Positions 1-5,656 of a stretch of DNA of 6,624 bases are shown in pieces. The notes below the pieces were generated by a model that saw only the letters and a list, made by a program, of their open reading frames with translations, was not told where the DNA came from and searched no databases. Where the stretch lies: positions 1 to 6,624 of the forward strand of contig CAMLFK010000268.1 in the NCBI GenBank assembly GCA_946479255.1, in the 5' to 3' direction. This stretch comes from an uncultured Oxalobacteraceae bacterium (GTDB taxonomy: Bacteria; Pseudomonadota; Gammaproteobacteria; Burkholderiales; Burkholderiaceae). Positions within the stretch are counted from its first letter, which is position 1. Each line of letters begins with the position of its first letter. The translations under genes were made by a program, and so were the position numbers.

Positions 1-110
1 TGATGCAGACCATGCCGCAACTGATGGGCGAGTCGATGCAGATCAGCCAGCGCGTGGTGATGCCGCGCATGGCGGCAATGATCGAAAAGCTGGCGCAGGG
101 TAAGAAGTAA
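1..110 (+). CDS. DUF2059 domain protein, C-terminal fragment (partial)
   Basis: The open frame runs from the window edge (first full codon at base 3) to a TAA at 108-110 and gives the last 35 residues of a protein whose beginning lies outside the window. The visible tail is Met- and Gln-rich and helical (MQTMPQLMGESMQISQRVV, then a basic end in GKK). This resembles the C-terminal helix of DUF2059 proteins, small proteins of unknown function that are often exported in proteobacteria. The fragment is too short for motif-level proof, so the family call is by resemblance only. The downstream GntR gene starts 19 bases after the stop, so the two may share a transcript. Confidence 0.55.
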   Translation, partial: MQTMPQLMGESMQISQRVVMPRMAAMIEKLAQGKK

Positions 111-129
111 GGGCCTTTTTTCAAGCTTC

Positions 130-534
130 ATGCCCACCCATTCCGCCAATCTGTTTTCGATCGCGACCGGCTCTTCCGAGCCGATCTACCGCCAGTTGGT
201 GGATCAGGCGCGGCGCCTGATCGCCGGCGGCCAGCTGGCGCCGGGCGACGCCATGCCGTCGGTACGCGAGATCGCCTCGACGCTGGCCGTCAATCCGATG
301 ACGGTGTCGAAGGCCTACGGGATCCTGGAAATGGAAGGTGTGCTGGCGCGCCGGCGCGGGCTCGGCATGATCGTGGCCGACGCGCCCAGGCATGCTCACA
401 GCATTGGCACGCGCGCCGATCTGCTGCGCCCGACCTTGGAACGGGCGGCGCTGGAGGCGCGCCAGCTCGAACTGGACGACGAGACCGTGCTCGCGCTGTT
501 CACCCGCATCTTGCAAGAGCGGCGCCAGGCATAG
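130..534 (+). CDS. GntR family transcriptional regulator, YtrA subfamily
   Basis: This 134-residue protein has one N-terminal winged helix-turn-helix at about residues 16-82. The typical GntR signature is present: EPIYRQLVDQ near residue 17, then LAPGDAMPSVREIA (36-49), the recognition helix NPMTVSKAY (55-63) and the wing around GVLARRRGLGM (70-80). The short helical C-terminal tail of about 50 residues, with no large ligand domain, is the mark of the YtrA subgroup, which usually represses an adjacent ABC transporter operon. Here a membrane protein and an ABC ATPase follow on the same strand, matching that arrangement. The ATG at 130 is chosen because the wHTH needs nearly the whole frame and no earlier ATG, GTG or TTG start is in frame nearby. 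The ribosome site is weak (GTAAGGG at 107-113). The effector is unknown. Confidence 0.93.
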   Translation: MPTHSANLFSIATGSSEPIYRQLVDQARRLIAGGQLAPGDAMPSVREIASTLAVNPMTVSKAYGILEMEGVLARRRGLGMIVADAPRHAHSIGTRADLLRPTLERAALEARQLELDDETVLALFTRILQERRQA

Positions 535-631
535 CCGGCGGCCCTTCCCATCAAATCGAAGCCTGAAATAACTCTGTCTGAGTTTCTTCGATGTCACGCA
601 GATCGCGGCCCTGCTGGCCACGCCAGCGGGC

Positions 632-1522
632 ATGGCCGGGAGCGCCGCGCTGGTATGCGCGTCGATGTTCTACACCTTGCGCCAAGTGCTGGGCAGGCCC
701 GATGGCGAAAAACCGGATGGAAGATTCCTGCATCTGTGGAGCCACATGGTGTGCGGCACGGAGCCGCGACCGGAACCGTTGAAGGGACCAACTGCCGCCG
801 TGTATGCCAGCTGCCTGCGCCGTGACTGCGCACACCGGGATATCCAAAACTTGCTCTTGCACGCACTCGGACCATACCTACACTGGTCGCGCTTGCATTT
901 CGGATTGCTTCCGACCCTGCTAATTAATATCGCGTTCGCTGTGGTCATTCGCCAGCAGCTGTTCCCCAGTCTGAACGCTGGCGCGCTCGTCGGAATGTTG
1001 ATCGGATCGGTGGTTTCCTCGCAGCTTGTTTTGCAGCAGGGGGTCGCTCGCGTTGCGGCCGGCCAGCCCGAGCACGCCTTGCTGCGCCTGGCGCCGGGCA
1101 TGCCCGGGTCGAACGCGCTGAACCGGATGCTGGCGCGCGGCCTGCTTGGCTTGTTTTTCACGAATTGGCTTGCAGCCATGAGCTGTTCGGCCTTGCTCCT
1201 GGCGGTGGCAGATGTTCCGCAAGCAAAATTCATCGAATACATGTCGTCCTTGTCGGCGTCGGCCTTATTGGCTGCCGGCATGCTGCGCAATTTTGCGCTG
1301 GCAAACAAAGCGCGAGGTCGTATCGCCATGGGGATACTGTACGTACTGACGTTCTCGCTGATGTTCTTGGTGATGTTTTTGCCGGGATTGCTGGCGCCCG
1401 GGACCGGTGTGTTGGCCGCGCCGCTGTTCATGCTGCTCATGCTGCTGGTTTGGCTGATCGTTTGGTGTTGCTGGCGGACGATGCTGTCCGCGCCGCCCGC
1501 CTTCCCGGCCGCGCGCATCTGA
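632..1522 (+). CDS. Polytopic membrane protein, probable permease partner of the downstream ABC ATPase
   Basis: From the ATG at 632 the product is 296 residues. The first 80 or so are mostly soluble (DGRFLHLWSHMVCGTEPRPE). They are followed by hydrophobic segments near residues 89-108, 115-133, 168-192, 204-220, 232-253 and 260-281, so about five or six membrane spans. No ATP-binding or other catalytic motif is present. Its position between a YtrA-type regulator and an ABC ATPase makes it the likely transmembrane subunit of an ABC-2-like exporter, but I do not recognise a named permease family. The start is uncertain. The frame is open back to 572 and reads plausible protein (SFFDVTQIAALLATPAG) before the ATG, which has no good Shine-Dalgarno; a CTG at 578 could be the true start. 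The stop is TGA at 1520-1522, 34 bases before the ATPase. Confidence 0.75.
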   Translation: MAGSAALVCASMFYTLRQVLGRPDGEKPDGRFLHLWSHMVCGTEPRPEPLKGPTAAVYASCLRRDCAHRDIQNLLLHALGPYLHWSRLHFGLLPTLLINIAFAVVIRQQLFPSLNAGALVGMLIGSVVSSQLVLQQGVARVAAGQPEHALLRLAPGMPGSNALNRMLARGLLGLFFTNWLAAMSCSALLLAVADVPQAKFIEYMSSLSASALLAAGMLRNFALANKARGRIAMGILYVLTFSLMFLVMFLPGLLAPGTGVLAAPLFMLLMLLVWLIVWCCWRTMLSAPPAFPAARI

Positions 1523-1542
1523 GACTGCTTACTTACAAGAAT

Positions 1543-1548
1543 AAGGAG
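1543..1548 (+). promoter_or_regulatory. Strong Shine-Dalgarno for the ABC ATPase
   Basis: AAGGAG lies 8 bases before the ATG at 1557, in an A-rich stretch (AATAAGGAGTAAAAAATATG). It fixes the ATPase start. It is the best ribosome site on the plus strand of this window and much stronger than those of the two upstream genes in the run. Confidence 0.85.
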
Positions 1549-1556
1549 TAAAAAAT

Positions 1557-2291
1557 ATGAACGAGTACATCATCCATGCCGCTGCCATTTCCAAGCGTTT
1601 CGGCCAGCAGCAGGTGCTCGATTGCCTCGACTGGCAGATCAAGCCCGGTCAGGTGATCGGCCTGCTGGGGCGCAATGGCGCCGGCAAGTCGACCCTGCTC
1701 GAATGCCTGCTGGGACTGCGCGAACCCGACAGCGGCCACGTCACCCTGTTCGGTGAAAACGCGGCCAATCTGTCGGATACGGCGCGCTCGCGCATCGGCT
1801 ACGTGCCGCAACAGTCGGAGCTGTTCGAGTGGCTCACGCCGCGCCAGATGCTGGACTACTTCAAGGCCCTGTATCCGCGCTGGAACGAGGCCAAGGTGGA
1901 AGGGCTGCTGAGGCGCTGGAAGCTGGGCGGCGACACCAGCAGCAAGCCGATCAGCAAGCTGTCGGGCGGCGAGAAGCAGCGCCTGTCGATCATCCGCGCT
2001 CTGGCCCACGATCCCGACCTGCTGATCCTGGATGAGCCGGTGTCGGCGCTCGATCCCTTGGGGCGGCGCGATTTCCTGCTTGAGCTGATCGACGGCGTGG
2101 TCGAACGCGGCACCACCGTGGTGTTTTCCACCCATATCCTGTCGGACCTGGAGCGGGTCGCCTTCGATGTCGCCTTCCTCAAGGATGGCAAGATTGTGCT
2201 GCAAGGCCCGCTCGACGCGCTGATGGAAGAGGCGTCGAGCGGGGCCGCGCCGGTCTCGCTGGAAGAGCTGTTCTTCCAGGTGACCAGATAA
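1557..2291 (+). CDS. ABC transporter ATP-binding protein
   Basis: This 244-residue cytoplasmic ATPase carries the complete nucleotide-binding set: Walker A GRNGAGKST (38-46), Q-loop glutamine at 85/86 (YVPQQSELF), signature LSGGEKQRL (135-143), Walker B LLILDEP with catalytic Glu160 (155-161), D-loop SALD (163-166) and switch His193 in STHILSD. It should hydrolyse ATP to drive the membrane partner, most likely the protein encoded just upstream. The segment TPRQMLDYFKALYPRW (94-109) is of the kind seen in drug- or antibiotic-export ATPases paired with YtrA-type regulators (YtrB/CcmA-like group). The length is normal for a stand-alone ABC-2-type ATPase. The gene lies 34 bases after the membrane protein and has a strong ribosome site. 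The substrate is unknown. Confidence 0.96.
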   Translation: MNEYIIHAAAISKRFGQQQVLDCLDWQIKPGQVIGLLGRNGAGKSTLLECLLGLREPDSGHVTLFGENAANLSDTARSRIGYVPQQSELFEWLTPRQMLDYFKALYPRWNEAKVEGLLRRWKLGGDTSSKPISKLSGGEKQRLSIIRALAHDPDLLILDEPVSALDPLGRRDFLLELIDGVVERGTTVVFSTHILSDLERVAFDVAFLKDGKIVLQGPLDALMEEASSGAAPVSLEELFFQVTR

Positions 2292-3566
2292 CTAGCGCTT
2301 GGTGGTAAAGAACCGCATCATCTCGCGGCTGGCGTCCGGTCCCTTGCCATCCGTATAGCTGCCGCGCGCGCTGCCGCCCGACCAGGCGTGGCCGGCACCG
2401 TGAATGGTCCAGTGTTCCGCATGCGGCGTGCCGTCGTCGCGATGGTGCACCTTGCGGGTGTAGGCGTGGCCATCCGGCACGCGGCCCGGTTCCACCTTGA
2501 TTTCCTTGTGGGCCGGATGGGCGCCCTGACGGATCAGCTCGTCGCCATTGACCGGGTGCACAGTCGTGTCCTTGTCGCCGTGGAAGACGATGATCGGAAT
2601 CGCCTGGCCCGCCGGGACCGGTTTGCCGAAGTTGCCCTGCATCGCGGCCAGCGCCGACGGCAAGTCCTGGGCCGAGGCGAAGGGCAAGCCCGAGTGCACG
2701 CCCACGGCCGCATACAGGTCCGGGTACAGCGTGCCCATGATGGTCGCCATGGCGCCGCCCGCCGACAGGCCGGCCACGTAGACGCGCGCCTGGTCCACCT
2801 TGTGCGAGTGGATAATGGTGCGGGTGATGCCGGCGATGATGGACGGTTCGCCCTGGTCGCGCTTCTGGTCGACCGCGCTGAACCAGTTCCAGCAGCGCGA
2901 GGCATTGGCCTGTTGCGACTGGGCCGGGTATACCACCAGGCACTGCATCTCTTCCGCCAGCGCGTTCATCTGGGTCCCGGTGGCGAAATCGTCCGGGTCC
3001 TGGGTGCAGCCGTGCAGCATCACCACCAGCGGCACCGCTTCGCCGGTGTAGGTGCTCGGCACATAGAGTTTATAAGTACGCGTGCCGGCCTCGTTGGTGA
3101 AGCTGCCGGCGATGAATTCGCCCGGCATCGGCTCGGCGGGGCCGCGCGCGCCCTTCATGCCCGGCAGGTCGATATTCGGCATCTCGAACTTGCCATCAAA
3201 CTTGGAGAAGTCGAAGTTCGGCATCTTAAAATTGCCCGGCGTGGTAGCAACGGGCAAGTCCAGCTTGGCCAGCATGTCCGGCACGAAGTTCTTGAAGGCT
3301 TCTTGCGCCTCTTCGACCGGATTGCGCGGCGCGGCGGCCTCGGGCTGGGGCGGCGAAGCTGGCTTGCCTTGCGGCGGCGGATTAATGTCGCGCATCGCCG
3401 GGGCAGGGGAGGGCGCGGCTGCAGCCTGGGGGGCCGCTCGTGTTTTCCCCGGCGTCAGCACCTTGAGGGCTTCCTGGATGACGCTGGTAGCGGCCTTCGG
3501 ACCCTTTTCCACCAGCGACCTGGTAGCGTTGCGCATGGTCGAGAACAGCTTTTCATTGAATTTCAT
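2292..3566 (-). CDS. PHB depolymerase family esterase without signal peptide
   Basis: This 424-residue protein has an alpha/beta-hydrolase domain of the esterase/PHB-depolymerase type from about residue 155 to the end. Visible elements are the oxyanion MLHGCTQDP (183-191), lipase box GLSAG with nucleophile Ser268, the acid in HGDKDTTVHP (probably Asp333) and the catalytic His393 in HGAGHAWSGG. It should cleave a polyester or short ester, plausibly polyhydroxybutyrate. There is no hydrophobic signal peptide. Instead the N-terminus is amphipathic and basic (1-40), followed by an Ala/Pro-rich linker (43-82) and a duplicated MPN-D motif (112-134). This suggests an intracellular enzyme like the PhaZd type, possibly granule-bound; that is inference. 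The ATG at 3566 has AAGGAAG (3571-3577) just upstream. The gene follows the RHH gene by 23 bases. Feruloyl esterase-like activity is an alternative. Confidence 0.9.
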   Translation of the reverse strand: MKFNEKLFSTMRNATRSLVEKGPKAATSVIQEALKVLTPGKTRAAPQAAAAPSPAPAMRDINPPPQGKPASPPQPEAAAPRNPVEEAQEAFKNFVPDMLAKLDLPVATTPGNFKMPNFDFSKFDGKFEMPNIDLPGMKGARGPAEPMPGEFIAGSFTNEAGTRTYKLYVPSTYTGEAVPLVVMLHGCTQDPDDFATGTQMNALAEEMQCLVVYPAQSQQANASRCWNWFSAVDQKRDQGEPSIIAGITRTIIHSHKVDQARVYVAGLSAGGAMATIMGTLYPDLYAAVGVHSGLPFASAQDLPSALAAMQGNFGKPVPAGQAIPIIVFHGDKDTTVHPVNGDELIRQGAHPAHKEIKVEPGRVPDGHAYTRKVHHRDDGTPHAEHWTIHGAGHAWSGGSARGSYTDGKGPDASREMMRFFTTKR

Positions 3567-3570
3567 GGTG

Positions 3571-3577
3571 CTTCCTT
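3571..3577 (-). promoter_or_regulatory. Shine-Dalgarno for the esterase
   Basis: On the minus strand AAGGAAG sits 4 bases before the ATG at 3566-3564, inside the 23-base gap after the RHH stop codon. It supports the chosen start and co-translation from one RHH-esterase mRNA. Confidence 0.75.
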
Positions 3578-3589
3578 ATTTCAAGCGCA

Positions 3590-4003
3590 TCAATGGATGC
3601 GTCCGGCCAGTGCCGTTTTGACGACACTGCTTGCATGCAGCGCGCCCAGCACAAAGATCGACTCGATGGTGGCCAGTGCCAACTCCACCGATACATCGGT
3701 GGCGATGCTCGCCAGGCCCAGCACCTGGATTTGCAGGCGCTCGCCGGCTTTCAATGCCGCTTCCAGGTCGGCGCGCGAATAGTGGTGGATGCCAAGCACC
3801 AAGCTTTTTCGCGCGACGGTCTGGCGTACCACCTCCGCGTGGGTACCCAGCTGATTGCGAATCGCGGTGCGGATCAGGTCCGTCCGGTTCGAATAAAAGC
3901 CCTCGTTCACGAGCAGGTCGATTTGACCCAGGTCGATCAGGCCGAGATTGATAGTGATCTTTTCCGACTCCACCAGCTTCGGCTTAAGTTCTCGCGTATT
4001 CAT
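3590..4003 (-). CDS. Ribbon-helix-helix (CopG-like) regulator with extended C-terminal domain
   Basis: The N-terminal half is a clear ribbon-helix-helix DNA-binding fold: strand KITINL (15-20), first helix DLGQIDLLVNEG (24-35) and second helix after the turn FYSNRTDLIRTAIRNQL (36-52). The remaining 80 residues are not the NikR metal-binding domain. They contain two similar rungs, IQVLG (92-96) and IFVLG (116-120), each followed by small residues. The start is taken as the ATG at 4003 (137 residues), because CTGGAGA at 4007-4013 is a good ribosome site for it; a start at 4033 would add ten residues that look non-coding. The gene sits 23 bases ahead of the PHB-depolymerase-type esterase, so it probably regulates or assists polymer metabolism. 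Autoregulation is suggested by an inverted repeat just upstream. The biological target is unproven. Confidence 0.87.
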   Translation of the reverse strand: MNTRELKPKLVESEKITINLGLIDLGQIDLLVNEGFYSNRTDLIRTAIRNQLGTHAEVVRQTVARKSLVLGIHHYSRADLEAALKAGERLQIQVLGLASIATDVSVELALATIESIFVLGALHASSVVKTALAGRIH

Positions 4004-4006
4004 ATG

Positions 4007-4013
4007 TCTCCAG
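4007..4013 (-). promoter_or_regulatory. Shine-Dalgarno deciding the RHH start
   Basis: CTGGAGA on the minus strand ends 3 bases before the ATG at 4003, with its GGAG core 4 bases from it. The alternative ATG at 4033 has no comparable site, so the shorter 137-residue product is preferred. Confidence 0.75.
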
Positions 4014-4026
4014 AGTATCTGTGTGG

Positions 4027-4053
4027 CATCCATGCACCATCTGTATGGATGGT
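4027..4053. promoter_or_regulatory. Inverted repeat, candidate operator of the RHH-esterase operon
   Basis: CATCCAT (4027-4033) and ATGGATG (4045-4051) form perfect 7-base inverted arms around an 11-base spacer. A second overlapping pair, ACCATC (4036-4041) and GATGGT (4048-4053), shares the right arm. The site lies between the candidate minus-strand -10 box and the RHH ribosome site, near the expected transcription start. RHH proteins commonly bind short inverted repeats in their own promoters, so this may be an autoregulatory operator; no binding evidence exists here. Confidence 0.4.
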
Positions 4054-4054
4054 A

Positions 4055-4082
4055 AGTCTACGCCGCTGAGTGTCAGGGTCAA
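4055..4082 (-). promoter_or_regulatory. Candidate sigma-70 promoter for the RHH-esterase operon
   Basis: On the minus strand TTGACC (4082-4077) matches the -35 consensus at five of six positions. It is followed after 16 bases by TAGACT (4060-4055), a four-of-six -10 box. Transcription would begin near 4048, giving a leader of about 45 bases before the ATG at 4003. The -10 match is modest, so this is a prediction. Confidence 0.4.
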
Positions 4083-4098
4083 GTGCGATTTGATTGAA

Positions 4099-4107
4099 TG
4101 CCATAAT
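4099..4107 (+). promoter_or_regulatory. Candidate extended -10 promoter for the VOC/DUF1289/MBL run
   Basis: TGCCATAAT carries the extended TG-n motif and a five-of-six -10 hexamer (CATAAT at 4102-4107). It is about 37 bases ahead of the ATG at 4144. There is no good -35 at the usual distance (the bases at 4079-4084 are TCAAGT), which is tolerated by extended -10 promoters. It lies within the 140-base divergent region between the RHH and VOC genes. Confidence 0.38.
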
Positions 4108-4143
4108 GTCGGATTCTCGACACACTCGTTCAGCAGGCCAGCC

Positions 4144-4515
4144 ATGCCCCACATCAGCGGAATCGATCATGTTCAAATTGCCATGCCGGTCGGCGCGGAA
4201 GACAGCGCACGCGCCTTTTACAACGGCGTGCTGGGATTGCTTGAGATCCCCAAACCGGCTCACTTGGCCATGAGCGGCGGCTGCTGGTTCGCCTGCGGCC
4301 CGTTGCAGATCCACATGGGAGGCGAGGCACAGTTCGTGCCAGCCAAGAAAGCGCATCCGGCGCTGACGGTCGATGGTTTCCATGAATACATCGGTTTTCT
4401 GGCGGCGCGCGGCGTGGAGGTGAAGGCCGACGTGATGGTTGCCGGGCGTGCCCGCGCGGTGATCTTCGATCCCTTTGGCAACCGCATCGAGCTGATCGAG
4501 CAAACTGCGAAGTAA
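4144..4515 (+). CDS. VOC family (glyoxalase/bleomycin-resistance fold) protein
   Basis: This 123-residue single-domain protein has the vicinal-oxygen-chelate pattern. It opens with GIDHVQIAMP (His9), then DSARAFYNGVLGL (20-32), a mid-protein strand PLQIHMG with His57, and it closes with FDPFGNRIELIE (108-119, Glu116). His9, His57 and Glu116 are the expected metal ligands. Members range from lyases and dioxygenases to drug-binding proteins, so the substrate cannot be assigned. The ATG at 4144 is chosen because the domain begins within nine residues of it. The frame is open back to 4021, but that extension is non-domain sequence and crosses the divergent promoter region. A weak AGG lies at 4135-4137. 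The DUF1289 gene begins 8 bases after the stop, so the genes are probably co-transcribed. Confidence 0.9.
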   Translation: MPHISGIDHVQIAMPVGAEDSARAFYNGVLGLLEIPKPAHLAMSGGCWFACGPLQIHMGGEAQFVPAKKAHPALTVDGFHEYIGFLAARGVEVKADVMVAGRARAVIFDPFGNRIELIEQTAK

Positions 4516-4523
4516 TCCGACAC

Positions 4524-4712
4524 ATGAAACCGGAACAAATGACGCCCGTGCCCTCGCCTTGCATCAGCTTGTGCGAGATGGGGCCGGACGGACTATGCCG
4601 CGGCTGCCTGCGCAAGATCGACGAGATCGTGCAGTGGGGTTCGGCAACTGACGAGTACAAGCGCACGGTATGGGCTGAAATCCGCCGGCGCGAAGAAAGA
4701 ATGTTCCAATGA
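4524..4712 (+). CDS. DUF1289 small cysteine-motif protein
   Basis: This 62-residue protein has the DUF1289 hallmark: SPCISLCEMGPDGLCRGCLRK with cysteines at 13, 17, 25 and 28, followed by IDEIVQW (32-38) and a charged helix (EYKRTVWAEIRRREERM). The four-cysteine layout suggests a small metal (Zn or Fe-S) site. The family is described from sequence and has no settled function. It occurs as single small genes in many proteobacteria. The length is typical. The gene starts 8 bases after the VOC stop, and its stop overlaps the next start as ATGA (4709-4712), which is strong evidence for translational coupling with the metallo-hydrolase. Confidence 0.93.
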   Translation: MKPEQMTPVPSPCISLCEMGPDGLCRGCLRKIDEIVQWGSATDEYKRTVWAEIRRREERMFQ

Positions 4713-5620
4713 ATCTTCCACAAGGAATGCACGTCTTCGAACGCGGCTGGCTCTCGTCGAACAACGTGCTATTTACCGGACCCGGTCCGGCCACCCTGGT
4801 CGACAGCGGCTATGTCACCCACGCTGCGCAGACGCTGGCGCTGGTCGAGCACGCGCTGGGTGGCCGCCCACTCGAACGTATCATCACCACCCACCTGCAT
4901 TCCGATCACGCGGGTGGCAATTGCGCCTTGCAGCAGCGCTACGGCTGCCGCATCGCCATCCCGGCAGCGGATGCCGCCGCCGTGCATCCGTGGAATGTCG
5001 AGCGGCTCAACTTTCATGCCACCGGCCAGAACCTGCCGCGCTTCGAAGCGCAGGAAACCCTGGCCTGCGGCGACGTGCTGAGCCTGGCCGGGCAGGAATG
5101 GCGGGTGCTGGGTGCCCCAGGCCACGATTCCCATGCGCTGGTGCTGTACTGCCCGGGCGAACAGATCCTCATCTCGGCCGATGCCCTGTGGCGCAACGGC
5201 TTTGGCGTGATTTTCCCCGAGCTGGACGGCGAATCCGGCTTTGCCGAAGAGCGCGCCACGCTGGAGCTGATCGACAGCCTGGATGTGCGGCTGGTCATTC
5301 CCGGCCATGGCCCGATGTTCACGGACGTGAAGGAATCGCTCAAGCGCGCCTTCAACCGCCTCAAGATTCTCGAAGCGAGCCCGGTGCGCAACGCCGAAAA
5401 CGCCGTCAAGGTCATGCTCAAATTCCTGCTGCTCGAACGCCAGCAGATTGCGCTGGACAGCATTCCGGCCCTGTTCGATGCGATTCCCCTGATGCGCATC
5501 GCGCGCACCCGCTACCTCGACAAGAGCAATGATGAGCTGGTGGAATGGGCGGTGCAGGGACTGGTTCGGGCCGGCGCGGCGAAGCGTGACGGCGCGCTGT
5601 TGCGTAATCACGATCTTTAG
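4709..5620 (+). CDS. MBL-fold metallo-hydrolase with C-terminal winged-helix region
   Basis: This 303-residue protein carries the complete di-metal metallo-beta-lactamase set: THLHSDHAGG (61-70, with His62, His64, Asp66 and His67), His139 in GAPGHDSH, Asp158 in ISADAL and His200 in IPGHG. After about residue 210 a helical region (KRAFNRLKIL to the end) resembles the winged-helix tail of LACTB2-like and related hydrolases. It has no signal peptide, so it is probably cytoplasmic, cleaving a thioester, ester or phosphodiester bond; the substrate is not readable from sequence. The start ATG overlaps the DUF1289 stop by four bases. Genes 4144-5620 likely form one transcript. The stop is TAG at 5618-5620, with no obvious terminator hairpin after it. 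Confidence 0.94.
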   Translation: MNLPQGMHVFERGWLSSNNVLFTGPGPATLVDSGYVTHAAQTLALVEHALGGRPLERIITTHLHSDHAGGNCALQQRYGCRIAIPAADAAAVHPWNVERLNFHATGQNLPRFEAQETLACGDVLSLAGQEWRVLGAPGHDSHALVLYCPGEQILISADALWRNGFGVIFPELDGESGFAEERATLELIDSLDVRLVIPGHGPMFTDVKESLKRAFNRLKILEASPVRNAENAVKVMLKFLLLERQQIALDSIPALFDAIPLMRIARTRYLDKSNDELVEWAVQGLVRAGAAKRDGALLRNHDL

Positions 5621-5632
5621 AAGATAGATTCC

Positions 5633-5646
5633 AGCACGATCGTTCT
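5633..5646. promoter_or_regulatory. Palindrome over the -35 region of the nitronate monooxygenase promoter
   Basis: A perfect 8-base palindrome ACGATCGT (5636-5643) extends to a 14-base imperfect one (AGCACGATCGTTCT) with a single mismatched pair. It covers the place where the -35 box should be for the TATAAT at 5657-5662, and the bases there do not match TTGACA. It could be an activator or repressor site. A chance palindrome is also quite possible. Confidence 0.3.
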
Positions 5647-5656
5647 ATTTCAGCTC

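Noticed and set aside
111..129. T-run after AAGGGCC as an intrinsic terminator of the first partial gene.
   Set aside because: The only self-complementary part is AAGGGCCTT with no loop, so a stable hairpin is not possible. The GntR gene begins immediately after.
670..1518. A 282-codon minus-strand open frame opposite the membrane protein.
   Set aside because: Its composition is low-complexity Ser/Ala/Arg with no domain. The plus strand has coherent membrane spans and operon context.
2283..2303. ACCA/TGGT pairing plus AGCGCT at the convergent junction as a bidirectional terminator.
   Set aside because: The arms are four bases with a 13-base loop and no flanking T-run, too weak to count as a terminator.
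2388..3782. A 464-codon plus-strand open frame, longer than the gene opposite it.
   Set aside because: It is antisense to the esterase and part of the RHH gene, rich in Arg, His and Gly runs typical of a high-GC shadow frame. The minus strand carries full catalytic motifs and good ribosome sites.
4004..4033. Ten-residue N-terminal extension of the RHH protein from an ATG at 4033.
   Set aside because: The ATG at 4003 has a good Shine-Dalgarno, while the extension overlaps the candidate operator and does not belong to the RHH fold.
4021..4143. 41-residue upstream extension of the VOC protein in the same open frame.
   Set aside because: The sequence is unlike the VOC fold, crosses the predicted promoters of both strands, and the domain begins right at the ATG at 4144.
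4769..5611. 280-codon minus-strand open frame opposite the MBL-fold gene.
   Set aside because: The plus strand encodes all metal ligands of the MBL fold. The minus frame is Gln/Arg/Ala-rich with no recognisable domain.
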